A DNA stretch of 34,432 nt. It comes from Suilimivivens sp964458255 (GTDB taxonomy: Bacteria > Bacillota > Clostridia > Lachnospirales > Lachnospiraceae). Both the position numbers and the translations under genes were made by a program. Shown here piece after piece: positions 1 through 7,981 of the stretch. The notes below the pieces were generated by a model. The model worked only from the letters and a program-made list of their open reading frames with translations, was not told where the DNA came from and did no database searches. Positions within the stretch are counted from its first letter, which is position 1; every line of letters starts with the position of its first letter. The DNA is taken from the NCBI GenBank assembly GCA_964458255.1, contig CAYWHY010000014.1:1-34432 (forward strand). Reading direction: 5' to 3'.

Positions 1-101
1 CCATAGAATTTAAGTTGCCGATTATAGAAAAAGAGTTTACACTAAGTTTGGACAATGATACACAAAATGAGACAGTGGCCTTAATAAAAAAAGTGGATTA
101 A
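1..101 (+). CDS. C-terminal end of an unidentified gene (partial)
   Basis: An open frame enters from the left edge and stops at a TAA at 99-101, giving 32 residues that end in VALIKKVD. The visible tail alternates hydrophobic and charged residues (for example EFKLPI and FTLSLDND), as in beta strands. It is too short to assign to a family. It converges on the symporter gene on the other strand, with only 8 bases between the two stop codons and no obvious terminator hairpin. It could be the tail of a regulatory or sensor protein, but that is a guess. Confidence 0.5.
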   Translation, partial: IEFKLPIIEKEFTLSLDNDTQNETVALIKKVD

Positions 102-109
102 CCGGGGCT

Positions 110-1423
110 TTAATTTCCCACCCTGATGTGTTTTTGCAAAAGAAACAGTGCGGCAACATTGGGAAGTACCATAAATGCATTGATAAAATCCGTACATTCC
201 CACACAAAAGTAAGAGGAAGAACGGCACCGATATAAATCATTACAATATAGGCAACTTTGTAAAAAAAGATGCCTTTGCTGCCGGCTAAATATTCTACGG
301 CACTTTCACCCAGGTAGGACCAGCCGATTAAGGTGGTAATGGCAAAGGCAATAAGACACAGGGAAAGAAATTCCCTTCCGTAAGGGAGTGAAAGAAAAGC
401 AACATCGGCAAGACCGGCTTCGTTCACACCATTTAAGGAGTCGGGGTTACGCAGCATATTGGTAATAATCACAAGACCGCTCAAAAGGCACATGACAACC
501 GTATCCCAAAAAACGGCAGTCATGGACACATAAGCCTGCCTTTCTGGATTTAGTGTATCGGAAGCGGCTGCGGCAATGGCAGCAGTACCGATTCCGGCTT
601 CGTTGGTGAAAAGTCCTCTTGCGATACCATAGCGTGCAGTAACCATAAGGGAACCACCCAAAAGTCCTCCGCCGATGGCACGAGGGGCAAGTGCATGAAC
701 GAAAATCAGACGGATGGCAGGTATCATTGCCTCGTGATTGATACAGAGAAGTATCAGGCAGCCTGCCATATATAAAAATGCAAGAAAAGGAACCAGCTTC
801 ATGCAGACTTTTCCGATAGACCGAATACCGCCGATAATGATAAGTCCGGTTATAATAGCGGCACAAAATCCTACAATATGAGGAGAAACAGGAAAGCTTG
901 CACAGGCTGTCTGTGCCAGGGAATTTGACTGTGTCGTGCAGCCGGCACCAAAGGCAGCCAAAAGAGTAAGAAAAGCATAAAATTTTCCGATTGCCTTGTT
1001 ATGTAAACCGTTTTCCCAAACGTACATGGGACCTCCGCGAAAAAGTCCGTCTTTGTCGCGGCTTTTGAATAATACACTTAAATAGCATTCACTGTAGGCA
1101 GTTGCCATTCCGAGGATGCCGGTAAGCCAGCACCAGAAAACAGCACCGGGACCGCCGAGGGCAACGGCTGTAGATACACCGATGATATTTCCGGTTCCCA
1201 AGGTGGCGGCAAGTGTCGTTGCAAGAGCACCAAACACAGACAGATTATTTTCATCCTTATTTTTTTCAGGAGTTACACAAAGATGAACGGCATGAAAAAT
1301 ATTTTTCTGTGGAACACCTAATTTTATGGAAAAATAAAGGTGCGTTCCCATCAGCAAAAAAAGCAGGGGACCGCTCCATAAGAAGGTATTAATCTGTTTG
1401 AGTAGGGAAAGGATAGATGACAT
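110..1423 (-). CDS. AGCS family sodium:alanine/glycine symporter
   Basis: Predicted inner-membrane sodium-coupled importer of alanine or glycine, about 437 residues, close to the usual length of the family. The segment GTGNIIGVSTAVALGGPGA followed by FWCWLTGILGMATAYSE is the AGCS signature (glycine-rich helix, GGPGA, FW, GMA, acidic residue). About ten hydrophobic segments are visible, and FTNEAGIGTAAIAAAA is also typical of the family. An in-frame ATG lies upstream at 1441, but the ATG at 1423 has an AGGAG four bases ahead, so I prefer it. The gene diverges from the DUF3810 gene. A TATAAT on the minus strand near 1463-1468 may be its -10 element. Whether it carries alanine, glycine or another amino acid cannot be read from the sequence. 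Confidence 0.9.
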   Translation of the reverse strand: MSSILSLLKQINTFLWSGPLLFLLMGTHLYFSIKLGVPQKNIFHAVHLCVTPEKNKDENNLSVFGALATTLAATLGTGNIIGVSTAVALGGPGAVFWCWLTGILGMATAYSECYLSVLFKSRDKDGLFRGGPMYVWENGLHNKAIGKFYAFLTLLAAFGAGCTTQSNSLAQTACASFPVSPHIVGFCAAIITGLIIIGGIRSIGKVCMKLVPFLAFLYMAGCLILLCINHEAMIPAIRLIFVHALAPRAIGGGLLGGSLMVTARYGIARGLFTNEAGIGTAAIAAAASDTLNPERQAYVSMTAVFWDTVVMCLLSGLVIITNMLRNPDSLNGVNEAGLADVAFLSLPYGREFLSLCLIAFAITTLIGWSYLGESAVEYLAGSKGIFFYKVAYIVMIYIGAVLPLTFVWECTDFINAFMVLPNVAALFLLQKHIRVGN

Positions 1424-1488
1424 AGGACTCCTGTTTTTCATATGGGAAAGTATGCTTGGTATTATTATAGTAGTGACAATGAGAGGAT

Positions 1489-2691
1489 ATGATTAAAATT
1501 AGGATGCTTGTAAAAAAATGCAGGGGATTACTTATACCGTTATTGTTAGTTTTGACGGCGGTAATTTTAAATATAACAGGATGGAGCAGCCATTCTTTTT
1601 GTGATTGGTATACAGAAAATATTTTTCCTGTGTGGCTGGCAACTTACGGGCGCATTATGGGTGTGTTTCCTTTTTCTGTGGGTGAGTGGATGCTGTATGC
1701 GGCGGTTGTGCTGTTAGTTGTTTTACCTGTTTGGGGAATGGTGACAGCGGCTTTTTGGCTGTTACAATTAATAAAACGGAAAACAAAAAAATGCGTGACC
1801 GGTGATGGCACAGGTGCATCAGATAAGATGGCAAAGCGGTATGGCAAATTCGCAAGGTTTATCTTTTGGATAGTGGGAATTGTAAGTCTGGAGATGACAT
1901 TTACCTGCTTTTTCCTTTTCCATGTATCACCCATGAATGAGAGATATGAAATTGGTGCAAAAACACGCGATGAATACGGACTTGCGGAAATTGAAATTCT
2001 GCGTGATTATGTAGTGGAGCAGGCTAACGCACTTGCTAAAGTCATGGAGAGGGATGAAAAGGGATATCTGATTTATAATGGAAATATCGCGGATGAGGCC
2101 AAAAAACAAATGCAGAGGCTGGGGGAGATGTTTCCTAACCTGAAAGGATTTTATCCCAATCCGAAGCCGTTGTATACTTCGGAATTTTTCAGTCAGCAAT
2201 ACATGATGGGATATTATTTCCCTTTTTCCATGGAGGCAAATTACAATGAAAAAATGTATATCATCAACCTGCCTGCGACTATGTGCCATGAGCTGTCACA
2301 TTTAAAGGGATTTTTATTGGAGGATGAAGCAAACTTTATCGCGTATCTTGCCTGTGTGGATGCAGAGGACGATTTTTTTAAATACAGTGCGTATTTGAGT
2401 GTCCTTTCTTATCTGGACAGAGATTTTTATAAAGCGGCGGGAGAAGATGCCTTGTATTACAGCAAGCATCCGGCGATTTCCGGGCAGGTTGCGGAAGATG
2501 ACAAATTTTTGACAGATGAGGCATGGAAAGAAGTGGAAGAGGATGCCGTGCTTGATACGGAGTTTGTAAAAGAGGTATCCGATAAGGTTTTGGAGACTAA
2601 TCTGACATTAAACGGTGTGAAAGACAGTAAAGTCAGCTACAGCCAGGTGGTAGATTTGCTGTTGCAATATTATGACGGTATCTTGTATTAA
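1489..2691 (+). CDS. DUF3810 family membrane protein with HExxH zinc-peptidase motif
   Basis: A 400-residue membrane protein of the DUF3810 type. Hydrophobic segments lie at about residues 15-32, 64-90 and 122-147. A large extracytoplasmic or soluble domain follows, carrying HELSH at residues 267-271 and, downstream, LEDEANFIAYLAC. HExxH plus a downstream glutamate region is the pattern of zinc metallopeptidases; a proteolytic role is inferred. The start is ATG with GAGAGG only two bases ahead; an alternative ATG five codons on has no better site. The DUF2974 hydrolase gene begins 15 bases after the stop, so the two are probably co-transcribed. No substrate is known to me. Confidence 0.8.
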   Translation: MIKIRMLVKKCRGLLIPLLLVLTAVILNITGWSSHSFCDWYTENIFPVWLATYGRIMGVFPFSVGEWMLYAAVVLLVVLPVWGMVTAAFWLLQLIKRKTKKCVTGDGTGASDKMAKRYGKFARFIFWIVGIVSLEMTFTCFFLFHVSPMNERYEIGAKTRDEYGLAEIEILRDYVVEQANALAKVMERDEKGYLIYNGNIADEAKKQMQRLGEMFPNLKGFYPNPKPLYTSEFFSQQYMMGYYFPFSMEANYNEKMYIINLPATMCHELSHLKGFLLEDEANFIAYLACVDAEDDFFKYSAYLSVLSYLDRDFYKAAGEDALYYSKHPAISGQVAEDDKFLTDEAWKEVEEDAVLDTEFVKEVSDKVLETNLTLNGVKDSKVSYSQVVDLLLQYYDGILY

Positions 2692-2706
2692 ACGGGGAAA
2701 TAACAT

Positions 2707-3891
2707 ATGGCAAATATGATTGATTATCTTTATGAATATGGAAAGTATACTTTTTTACAAGAACCGCTGAATGAAGTGGACAGTCTGATTTTGAGCCAGC
2801 TTGTTTATCTGAATTATGAGCAGTATGTGCCGGGAATAGAGGACGGAAATGCACCTGTCAGTATTCAAACCATTTATCATGATCCCGGGTGGGAAAAAAT
2901 ATTGGATAATTATTGGTATCGTGAGTCCAATTGGGAGCTTTTTACGGCAGCGGCAGAGTCGGTACGTTTCGGATCTCTCAAAATGAATTATTATATCAAT
3001 ATAATTGATGAGACAGATGAAGTACAGTTTTCTGCAATAACATATGTGCTGGAAGATAAAAATGTATATATTGCTTACAGGGGAACGGATGCCAGCATTG
3101 TAGGATGGAAGGAAGACTGTAATCTGGCATTGTCAAGGCCGCTTCACAGCCAAAGACTGAGTAGAGAGTATATGAATCGTGTGGCAGGGAGTATTGCCGG
3201 AAAATTTTATGCGGGCGGACATTCCAAAGGCGGAAATCTGGCGGTGTATGCTGCCATGAACTGCTCAGACAGAACAAGAGATAAGCTGATTCGCGTATAT
3301 AATAATGACGGACCGGGATTCAGACCGGAAATTTTACAATCAGGCTGTTATGAAAAAATTGCGGATCGTGTTGTGAAGTTTATTCCGCAGTCTTCTGTGG
3401 TCGGCATGATTTTGGAATCGCAGAATCATTATGAAATAGTACAGAGTAAAAGCATCGGAATGTTACAGCATAATGTATATAGCTGGAAGGTAGAAGACAA
3501 AGCCTTTGCCCGTGCAGGAAAAAGGAAGGAAACAACGCTCTTCTGGGATGCGGCCATGAACGAGTGGATACTGTCCCTTACAGAGGAAGAAATACATTCT
3601 TTTATCGATACCTTGTATGATGTGGTGTCTGCTTCTGAGGCAAAGGATTTATTGGAGATGCGGGGGGACTGGAGAAAAAGTCTGCTGGGTATGGTAGAAG
3701 CACTGCAGGAAATTGATGAAAATACGAGAAAGGCATTGCAAAAGATGGTACATTCCCTTTTTGAACTGGTGGGAGAAATGGCCCTTTCCGAAATGAAGGA
3801 AAAGAGACAGGAAGTGAAGCAGGAACTGCGAAGCATAAAAATTTTCAGAAATGAGAAGAAAGTGGTTGACACAGAAATGGAAAAAAGATAA
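2707..3891 (+). CDS. Mbeg1-like (DUF2974) alpha/beta-hydrolase
   Basis: A 394-residue protein with the Mbeg1-like/DUF2974 fold. YRGTDASIVGWKED at about residues 124-137 is the strand and oxyanion region seen in lipase-like enzymes, and GGHSKGGNLAVYAA places the nucleophile-elbow serine at residue 173 (G-H-S-K-G). The C-terminal 100 residues are charged and helical. There is no signal peptide or membrane segment. An ester or lipid substrate is inferred from family resemblance only. The gene follows the DUF3810 gene by 15 bases and the tRNA-Leu starts 14 bases after its stop. A second hydrolase of this fold lies in the type VII locus (27353-28741). Confidence 0.85.
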   Translation: MANMIDYLYEYGKYTFLQEPLNEVDSLILSQLVYLNYEQYVPGIEDGNAPVSIQTIYHDPGWEKILDNYWYRESNWELFTAAAESVRFGSLKMNYYINIIDETDEVQFSAITYVLEDKNVYIAYRGTDASIVGWKEDCNLALSRPLHSQRLSREYMNRVAGSIAGKFYAGGHSKGGNLAVYAAMNCSDRTRDKLIRVYNNDGPGFRPEILQSGCYEKIADRVVKFIPQSSVVGMILESQNHYEIVQSKSIGMLQHNVYSWKVEDKAFARAGKRKETTLFWDAAMNEWILSLTEEEIHSFIDTLYDVVSASEAKDLLEMRGDWRKSLLGMVEALQEIDENTRKALQKMVHSLFELVGEMALSEMKEKRQEVKQELRSIKIFRNEKKVVDTEMEKR

Positions 3892-3905
3892 AATATGGTT
3901 TGTTC

Positions 3906-3989
3906 GCAGGAATGGCGGAATTGGCAGACGCGCACGGTTCAGGTCCGTGTGGTAGCAATACCATGAGAGTTCAAGTCTCTTTTCCTGCA
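3906..3989 (+). tRNA. tRNA-Leu (CAG anticodon)
   Basis: An 84-base class II tRNA. The acceptor arm GCAGGAA (3906-3912) pairs with TTCCTGC (3982-3988). The anticodon stem CACGG/CCGTG (3933-3937/3945-3949) encloses the loop TTCAGGT with anticodon CAG at 3940-3942. A long variable arm GGTAGCAATACC follows, as expected for leucine. The T arm carries GTTCAAGTC. CCA is not encoded after the discriminator A. A terminator follows directly. Confidence 0.95.
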
Positions 3990-3992
3990 CGA

Positions 3993-4021
3993 AAAACCCC
4001 TTGATTATTCAAGGGGTTTTT
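3993..4021 (+). terminator. Rho-independent terminator of tRNA-Leu
   Basis: CCCCTTGA and TCAAGGGG form a perfect 8-bp stem with the loop TTAT, preceded by a run of A and followed by TTTTT. It sits four bases after the tRNA. Confidence 0.93.
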
Positions 4022-4103
4022 GCTTGGCAGAGTTGGATTATTTGTAAATCCTGCCATTGGGGCGAAAGAAACATCATAAAATTTTGTTAATGCAGGGAAA
4101 TCT

Positions 4104-4925
4104 ATGAGAATTATAAACTTAATTGAAAATACACAAGGATGCAGGAAGTGCTTTTTTGAACACGGGCTTAGTTTTTATATAGAGACGGAAAACCATAAAA
4201 TGGTAATGGATGCGGGAGCAACTAACGCATTTTTAGCCAATGCGAAGAAACTTAAAATCGATTTAGGACAGGTGGATACATTGATTTTAAGCCATGGACA
4301 TTATGACCATTCGGGTGGTATTTTATCCTTTGTGGATTTAAATAAAAAGGCAGATATTTATATACAGAAATCAGCAACAGATGCCTATTATCACAAAGAA
4401 GCGGGAGAGGAAAGATATATCGGCATTGATGATAAGATGAAAGGACTTAAGCAGGTGAAATGGCTTGAAGGAAATTGTGATATTGACAAGGGAATTTTTC
4501 TATTCAGCGGTGTAACCGGCAGAAAACTTTGGCCTTCAGGGAATCGGGCACTCAAGGTAAAACGAGGAACTGAATTTTATCAGGACGATTTTGCCCATGA
4601 GCAATATCTGGTAATAGAAGAAGAGGAAAAAAAGGTATTGATTTCCGGATGTGCACACAACGGTATTCTGAATATCCTGGAGAAGTTTGAAGCATTATAC
4701 GGTGTATGTCCGGATGCGGTTATCAGTGGCTTTCATATGATGAAAAAGAATGGTTACACGGAAGATGACCTTAATCTTGCACAAGAGACAGCCGTAAAGT
4801 TGAAAGAGTATCCGGCAAAGTTTTATACCGGACATTGTACGGGGAAAGAGCCTTATCAGATTATGAAGGCAATTATGGGAAATCAGCTTGTATACGTACA
4901 TAGCGGTGATGAGATCATTTTTTGA
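4104..4925 (+). CDS. MBL-fold metallo-hydrolase, DHPS-like subfamily
   Basis: A 273-residue metallo-beta-lactamase fold enzyme. LILSHGHYDHSGGI gives the HxHxDH metal-binding motif (H64, H66, D68, H69). Further ligand regions are GCAHNGILNI and YTGHCTG, and the GFHM segment is also characteristic. This order matches the 7,8-dihydropterin-6-yl-methyl-aminobenzene phosphate synthase-like branch of MBL proteins, whose members are often annotated that way without proof of reaction. It starts at ATG with CAGGGAAA upstream. It stands alone between the tRNA terminator and a convergent GNAT gene. The substrate is unknown. Confidence 0.88.
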   Translation: MRIINLIENTQGCRKCFFEHGLSFYIETENHKMVMDAGATNAFLANAKKLKIDLGQVDTLILSHGHYDHSGGILSFVDLNKKADIYIQKSATDAYYHKEAGEERYIGIDDKMKGLKQVKWLEGNCDIDKGIFLFSGVTGRKLWPSGNRALKVKRGTEFYQDDFAHEQYLVIEEEEKKVLISGCAHNGILNILEKFEALYGVCPDAVISGFHMMKKNGYTEDDLNLAQETAVKLKEYPAKFYTGHCTGKEPYQIMKAIMGNQLVYVHSGDEIIF

Positions 4926-4965
4926 CATCAAGTTGCGGGAAAAGAAAATCAAAATGTGTAAAAAG

Positions 4966-4994
4966 TACTAGAATACGTATAAAATATACTAGAA
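4966..4994. repeat. Two direct TACTAGAA repeats, 21 bp apart
   Basis: TACTAGAA occurs at 4966-4973 and again at 4987-4994, a 21-bp period or about two helical turns, in the AT-rich gap between two convergent genes. No protein-binding role is proven. Confidence 0.4.
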
Positions 4995-5041
4995 CGAAAC
5001 TTGCAATATGTAATAAATTATGATATTTTGTTATAAGGAAT

Positions 5042-5527
5042 TTACTTTAAAATGGTTTCCATTCCTATTTTTTGAGGAATCAGCCCGCAAGCTTCATAGA
5101 ATTTCATTGCGGATTCATTTAAGCTCCAGACGTTTAATGTGACATTATAACAGTTGTTCTTTTTTGCAAAATTCAGAACCGCGTCGTAAAGCTTTTTGCC
5201 GATATGTCTGCCGCGGAGATGTTCCTCTACGCATAAGTCATCTATGTAAAGCGTTTTAATATCGGTAAGAATATTATTATTAATATGTTGCTGGAAAATG
5301 CAAAATGCGTAACCTAAAATATTTCCGTTTTCATCCGCAGCAACAAAAATGGGGCGTTCATCGTCGTGAATAATGGATTTTAATTCATCGTCGGTGTATT
5401 TTTTTGCTCCGTATTTAAAAAGGTCAGGTCTTCCTTTGTGATGTACGAAACAGACCTGCATTAAAAGATTATTGATACCATCCATATCCTGTTCTTGTGC
5501 TCTTCTGATCTCCATAGTTGTATTCAT
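5042..5527 (-). CDS. GNAT family N-acetyltransferase
   Basis: A 161-residue acetyl-CoA-dependent N-acyltransferase of the GNAT fold. The segment LYIDDLCVEEHLRGRHIGKKL contains the motif A acetyl-CoA loop (R-G-R-x-I-G-K), and NVWSLNESAMKFYEACGL is the usual motif B tail (N, then A-x-x-F-Y-x-x-x-G). The acceptor substrate cannot be told. The first ATG (5527) has GGAAAGG directly against it, while an ATG four codons later (5515) has the same site 12 bases away, so the exact start is unsure. It is monocistronic and convergent with the MBL gene. Confidence 0.9.
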   Translation of the reverse strand: MNTTMEIRRAQEQDMDGINNLLMQVCFVHHKGRPDLFKYGAKKYTDDELKSIIHDDERPIFVAADENGNILGYAFCIFQQHINNNILTDIKTLYIDDLCVEEHLRGRHIGKKLYDAVLNFAKKNNCYNVTLNVWSLNESAMKFYEACGLIPQKIGMETILK

Positions 5528-5579
5528 CCTTTCCGTTATGTGTAAGTATGAATATCAGTATAGCATAATTATATATGAA

Positions 5580-5607
5580 GTGACAAATATTGTTATCTGA
5601 TTATAGT
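5580..5607 (+). promoter_or_regulatory. Candidate sigma-A promoter for the Ig-like protein/aspS operon
   Basis: GTGACA (5580-5585) and TATAGT (5602-5607) are separated by 16 bases, with the right polarity for the genes starting at 5732. Found by eye only. Confidence 0.45.
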
Positions 5608-5653
5608 AGTAATGGGAAGTTTTTATGAGGAGGTGTAGGCAAAATATAACAAT

Positions 5654-5695
5654 ATGGATTGGTTTAGTAATATAAAAAACAAAGTGAAAAAGTAA
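5654..5695 (+). CDS. Possible 13-residue leader or small peptide
   Basis: ATG at 5654 opens a frame reading MDWFSNIKNKVKK, an amphipathic, strongly basic peptide. An AGGAGG (5628-5633) lies 20 bases ahead, which is too far for normal initiation. A second tiny frame (MRRCRQ..., from 5625) overlaps in another phase. Both lie between the candidate promoter and the Ig-like gene. Neither is proven to be translated. Confidence 0.2.
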   Translation: MDWFSNIKNKVKK

Positions 5696-5731
5696 ATGGT
5701 GTACATATAAGTACATTCGGAAGGAGAAAAT

Positions 5732-6178
5732 ATGAGAAAGTGGATTATAGTTTTGGTAGTAGCAATAGCAGTTGCAATTGGCTGGGTGTGTCTTCGGGAA
5801 GACGGAATGGATTTGGGACCGGAATATAAAGGAGAAGTAAATACTTCGGAGGAACTTGTCCTTTCGGTAGTTGAAGTTTCCGTAAAATCGACAGAAATGA
5901 TGATTACAATTGATAATATGTCAGAGACAGACTTCTCTTACGGACGTGATTATACCATCCAAAGAATGAAGCGCGACAAATGGTATGAGGTTAAACCTAT
6001 CGGCGAATTGGTAGTTTCCCCCAGAGCTGTTTTATTACCTATGGGAATTGCAAACCTGCATACATATCGTTGGGAAACTTATTACGGAGAGCTTCCGGCA
6101 GGTCATTACAGAATCGTGAAGACAGTGACAGACGGTACACAGGAATATGTATTAGCAGGTGAATTTGACATTAAATAA
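5732..6178 (+). CDS. Membrane-anchored bacterial Ig-like domain protein
   Basis: A 148-residue protein with one N-terminal hydrophobic anchor (about residues 4-20) and no lipobox, so it is probably held in the membrane with its body outside. The rest reads as a beta-sandwich: VEVSVKSTEMMITIDNMS, then FSYGRDYTIQRM, and near the end LPAGHYRIVKTV. These match the Big_14-type bacterial immunoglobulin-like domain (strand, NxS turn, YG.xY.I, LP.G.YRI). A strong GGAAGGAG stands ahead of the ATG. The aspS start codon lies 11 bases after the stop, so both are probably on one mRNA. The function is unknown. Confidence 0.7.
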   Translation: MRKWIIVLVVAIAVAIGWVCLREDGMDLGPEYKGEVNTSEELVLSVVEVSVKSTEMMITIDNMSETDFSYGRDYTIQRMKRDKWYEVKPIGELVVSPRAVLLPMGIANLHTYRWETYYGELPAGHYRIVKTVTDGTQEYVLAGEFDIK

Positions 6179-6189
6179 AAGGAGTCATT

Positions 6190-7953
6190 ATGGTACAGTC
6201 AAGGACACATAATTGTAATCAGCTCAGACTTTCGCACGCCGGTCAGACGGTTACCATTGTAGGCTGGTACGATAATATGCGTAAAGTCAGCAAAAATCTT
6301 GGTTTTTTGGTTTTGCGTGATTTTTACGGAGTCACTCAGGTGGTTGTTGAAACAGAAGAGATGATGGCAAGCTTAAACGGAGTTAATAATGAGTCAACTC
6401 TTTCCGTTACAGGTATTGTCAGAGAACGTTCCAGTAAAAACATGACTCTTGCTACCGGCGAAATAGAAGTAGTGCCGCAGGAGATTCGGGTGCTGGGAAA
6501 GTGTATTTATAATGAGCTTCCCTTTGAAATTAACCGCTCGAAGGAAGCAGATGAGACAACAAGATTAAAATACAGATATCTGGATTTGAGAAATCCGGAA
6601 GTAAAAGATAAAATCGTGCTGAGAAGCAAAATCGTGGCGGAAATCAGACAGAGTATGACAGCTCATGATTTTCTTGAAATTACAACACCGATTTTAACCT
6701 GTTCATCACCTGAAGGAGCAAGAGATTATCTGGTGCCTTCCAGAAATCATCCGGGTAAGTTTTATGCACTTCCCCAGGCACCGCAGCAGTTTAAACAGCT
6801 CCTTATGACATCAGGCTTTGACAGATATTTTCAGATTGCTCCCTGCTTTAGAGATGAGGATGCACGTGCTGACCGCTCTCCGGGAGAATTTTATCAGATG
6901 GATATGGAAATGGCATTTGCCTCTCAGGAAGATGTGTTTTCTGTTATTGAAGAGGTACTGCCTCCGATTTTTGCAAAATATGGTAAGTACAAGACAGCAT
7001 CTGCCGCTCCTTTTACAAGAATTTCTTATAAGGATGCTATGGACAGGTATGGTTCGGACAAACCCGACCTTCGTATTGACTTAGTACTTCAGGATGCTAC
7101 GGAGTGTATGGCAGACTGTGGCTTCGGACCTTTTGAAGGTCAGACTGTAAAAGCAATCGTTGTAGATCAGTTTAACGGCACCAGAAAAGTAATTGATAAA
7201 CTTTGTGCTGATGTGGAAATACAGTGCGGACATAAGGTATATTGGTTCAGATTAGACGAGAACGGAGAATTGGTAGGAGGTATCTCCAAATTCTTACAGG
7301 ACAGAAAAGAAAAAGTGATTGAAGCACTTGGATTAAAGAACGGTGATTTTGTAGGTCTTGCAGCCGGCAAGCTGCCGGAAGCACAAAAAACAGCCGGGGT
7401 TCTTCGCCGTTTCCTTGGAAGTGCCTGCGAAGCACATAGGAAGACAGAGTGCTATGAGTTCTGTTGGATTGTGGATTTCCCTATGTATGAAATCGGCGAA
7501 GAAAGCGGAGAACTTGAATTCTGCCACAATCCCTTTTCCATGCCGCAGGGCGGAATGGATGCATTGTTAAATAAAGAACCGTTAGACATCTGCGCCTATC
7601 AGTATGACCTGGTATGTAATGGCGTGGAACTTTCTTCCGGAGCCGTGCGTAACCATGATCCTGAAATTATGGTAAAAGCATTTGAGATGGTTGGTTTAGG
7701 AGAGGATGATGTGAAAGCAAAATTCCCTGCCATGTACAATGCATTCTGTTACGGAGCACCTCCCCATGCAGGTATTGCACCCGGTGTAGACCGTATGGTA
7801 ATGCTGATTGCAGGTGAAGAGAGCATTCGGGAAATTATTCCTTTCCCGATGAACAAGACGGCACAGGATGTTATGATGGGAGCACCTTCTGAGGTGGATG
7901 AAAAACAGCTTAGGGATGTGCATATCAAAATTGATATTCGGGACAAAGAATAA
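6190..7953 (+). CDS. aspS: Aspartate--tRNA ligase, alphaproteobacterial-like subtype
   Basis: Class II synthetase of 587 residues that charges tRNA-Asp in the cytoplasm. The N-terminal OB-fold anticodon-binding domain (about 1-105) contains GWYDNMRK. The catalytic domain follows, with LKYRYLDLR, TTPILTCSSPEGARDYLVPSR, motif 2 FRDEDARADRSPGEFYQMD, and motif 3 GIAPGVDRMVML. The GAD-type insertion occupies roughly residues 290-420. Motif 2 reads RSPGEF where most Firmicutes enzymes have RQPEF, and HNPFSMPQGG and NGVELSSGAVRNH also match the alphaproteobacterial pattern as I remember it. The gene has AAAGGAG seven bases ahead of its ATG and is followed 28 bases later by the RsmF-like gene. Whether it also makes Asp-tRNA-Asn cannot be read here. 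Confidence 0.95.
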   Translation: MVQSRTHNCNQLRLSHAGQTVTIVGWYDNMRKVSKNLGFLVLRDFYGVTQVVVETEEMMASLNGVNNESTLSVTGIVRERSSKNMTLATGEIEVVPQEIRVLGKCIYNELPFEINRSKEADETTRLKYRYLDLRNPEVKDKIVLRSKIVAEIRQSMTAHDFLEITTPILTCSSPEGARDYLVPSRNHPGKFYALPQAPQQFKQLLMTSGFDRYFQIAPCFRDEDARADRSPGEFYQMDMEMAFASQEDVFSVIEEVLPPIFAKYGKYKTASAAPFTRISYKDAMDRYGSDKPDLRIDLVLQDATECMADCGFGPFEGQTVKAIVVDQFNGTRKVIDKLCADVEIQCGHKVYWFRLDENGELVGGISKFLQDRKEKVIEALGLKNGDFVGLAAGKLPEAQKTAGVLRRFLGSACEAHRKTECYEFCWIVDFPMYEIGEESGELEFCHNPFSMPQGGMDALLNKEPLDICAYQYDLVCNGVELSSGAVRNHDPEIMVKAFEMVGLGEDDVKAKFPAMYNAFCYGAPPHAGIAPGVDRMVMLIAGEESIREIIPFPMNKTAQDVMMGAPSEVDEKQLRDVHIKIDIRDKE

Positions 7954-7981
7954 ATAGCAGAGATATTAAGAGGTATGATAT

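Noticed and set aside
447..866. Long minus-strand frame rich in Cys, Arg and Tyr inside the symporter gene
   Set aside because: It lies in a second frame of the same strand as the AGCS gene, has unnatural composition and no ribosome site.
3429..3935. Minus-strand frame of 168 residues overlapping the DUF2974 gene and the tRNA
   Set aside because: Opposite-strand shadow; it runs into the tRNA-Leu and is Ser/Phe-rich as expected from an antisense reading.
4922..4927. TTGACA at the end of the MBL gene as a promoter
   Set aside because: No -10 at a suitable distance and no downstream gene on this strand before the convergent GNAT gene.
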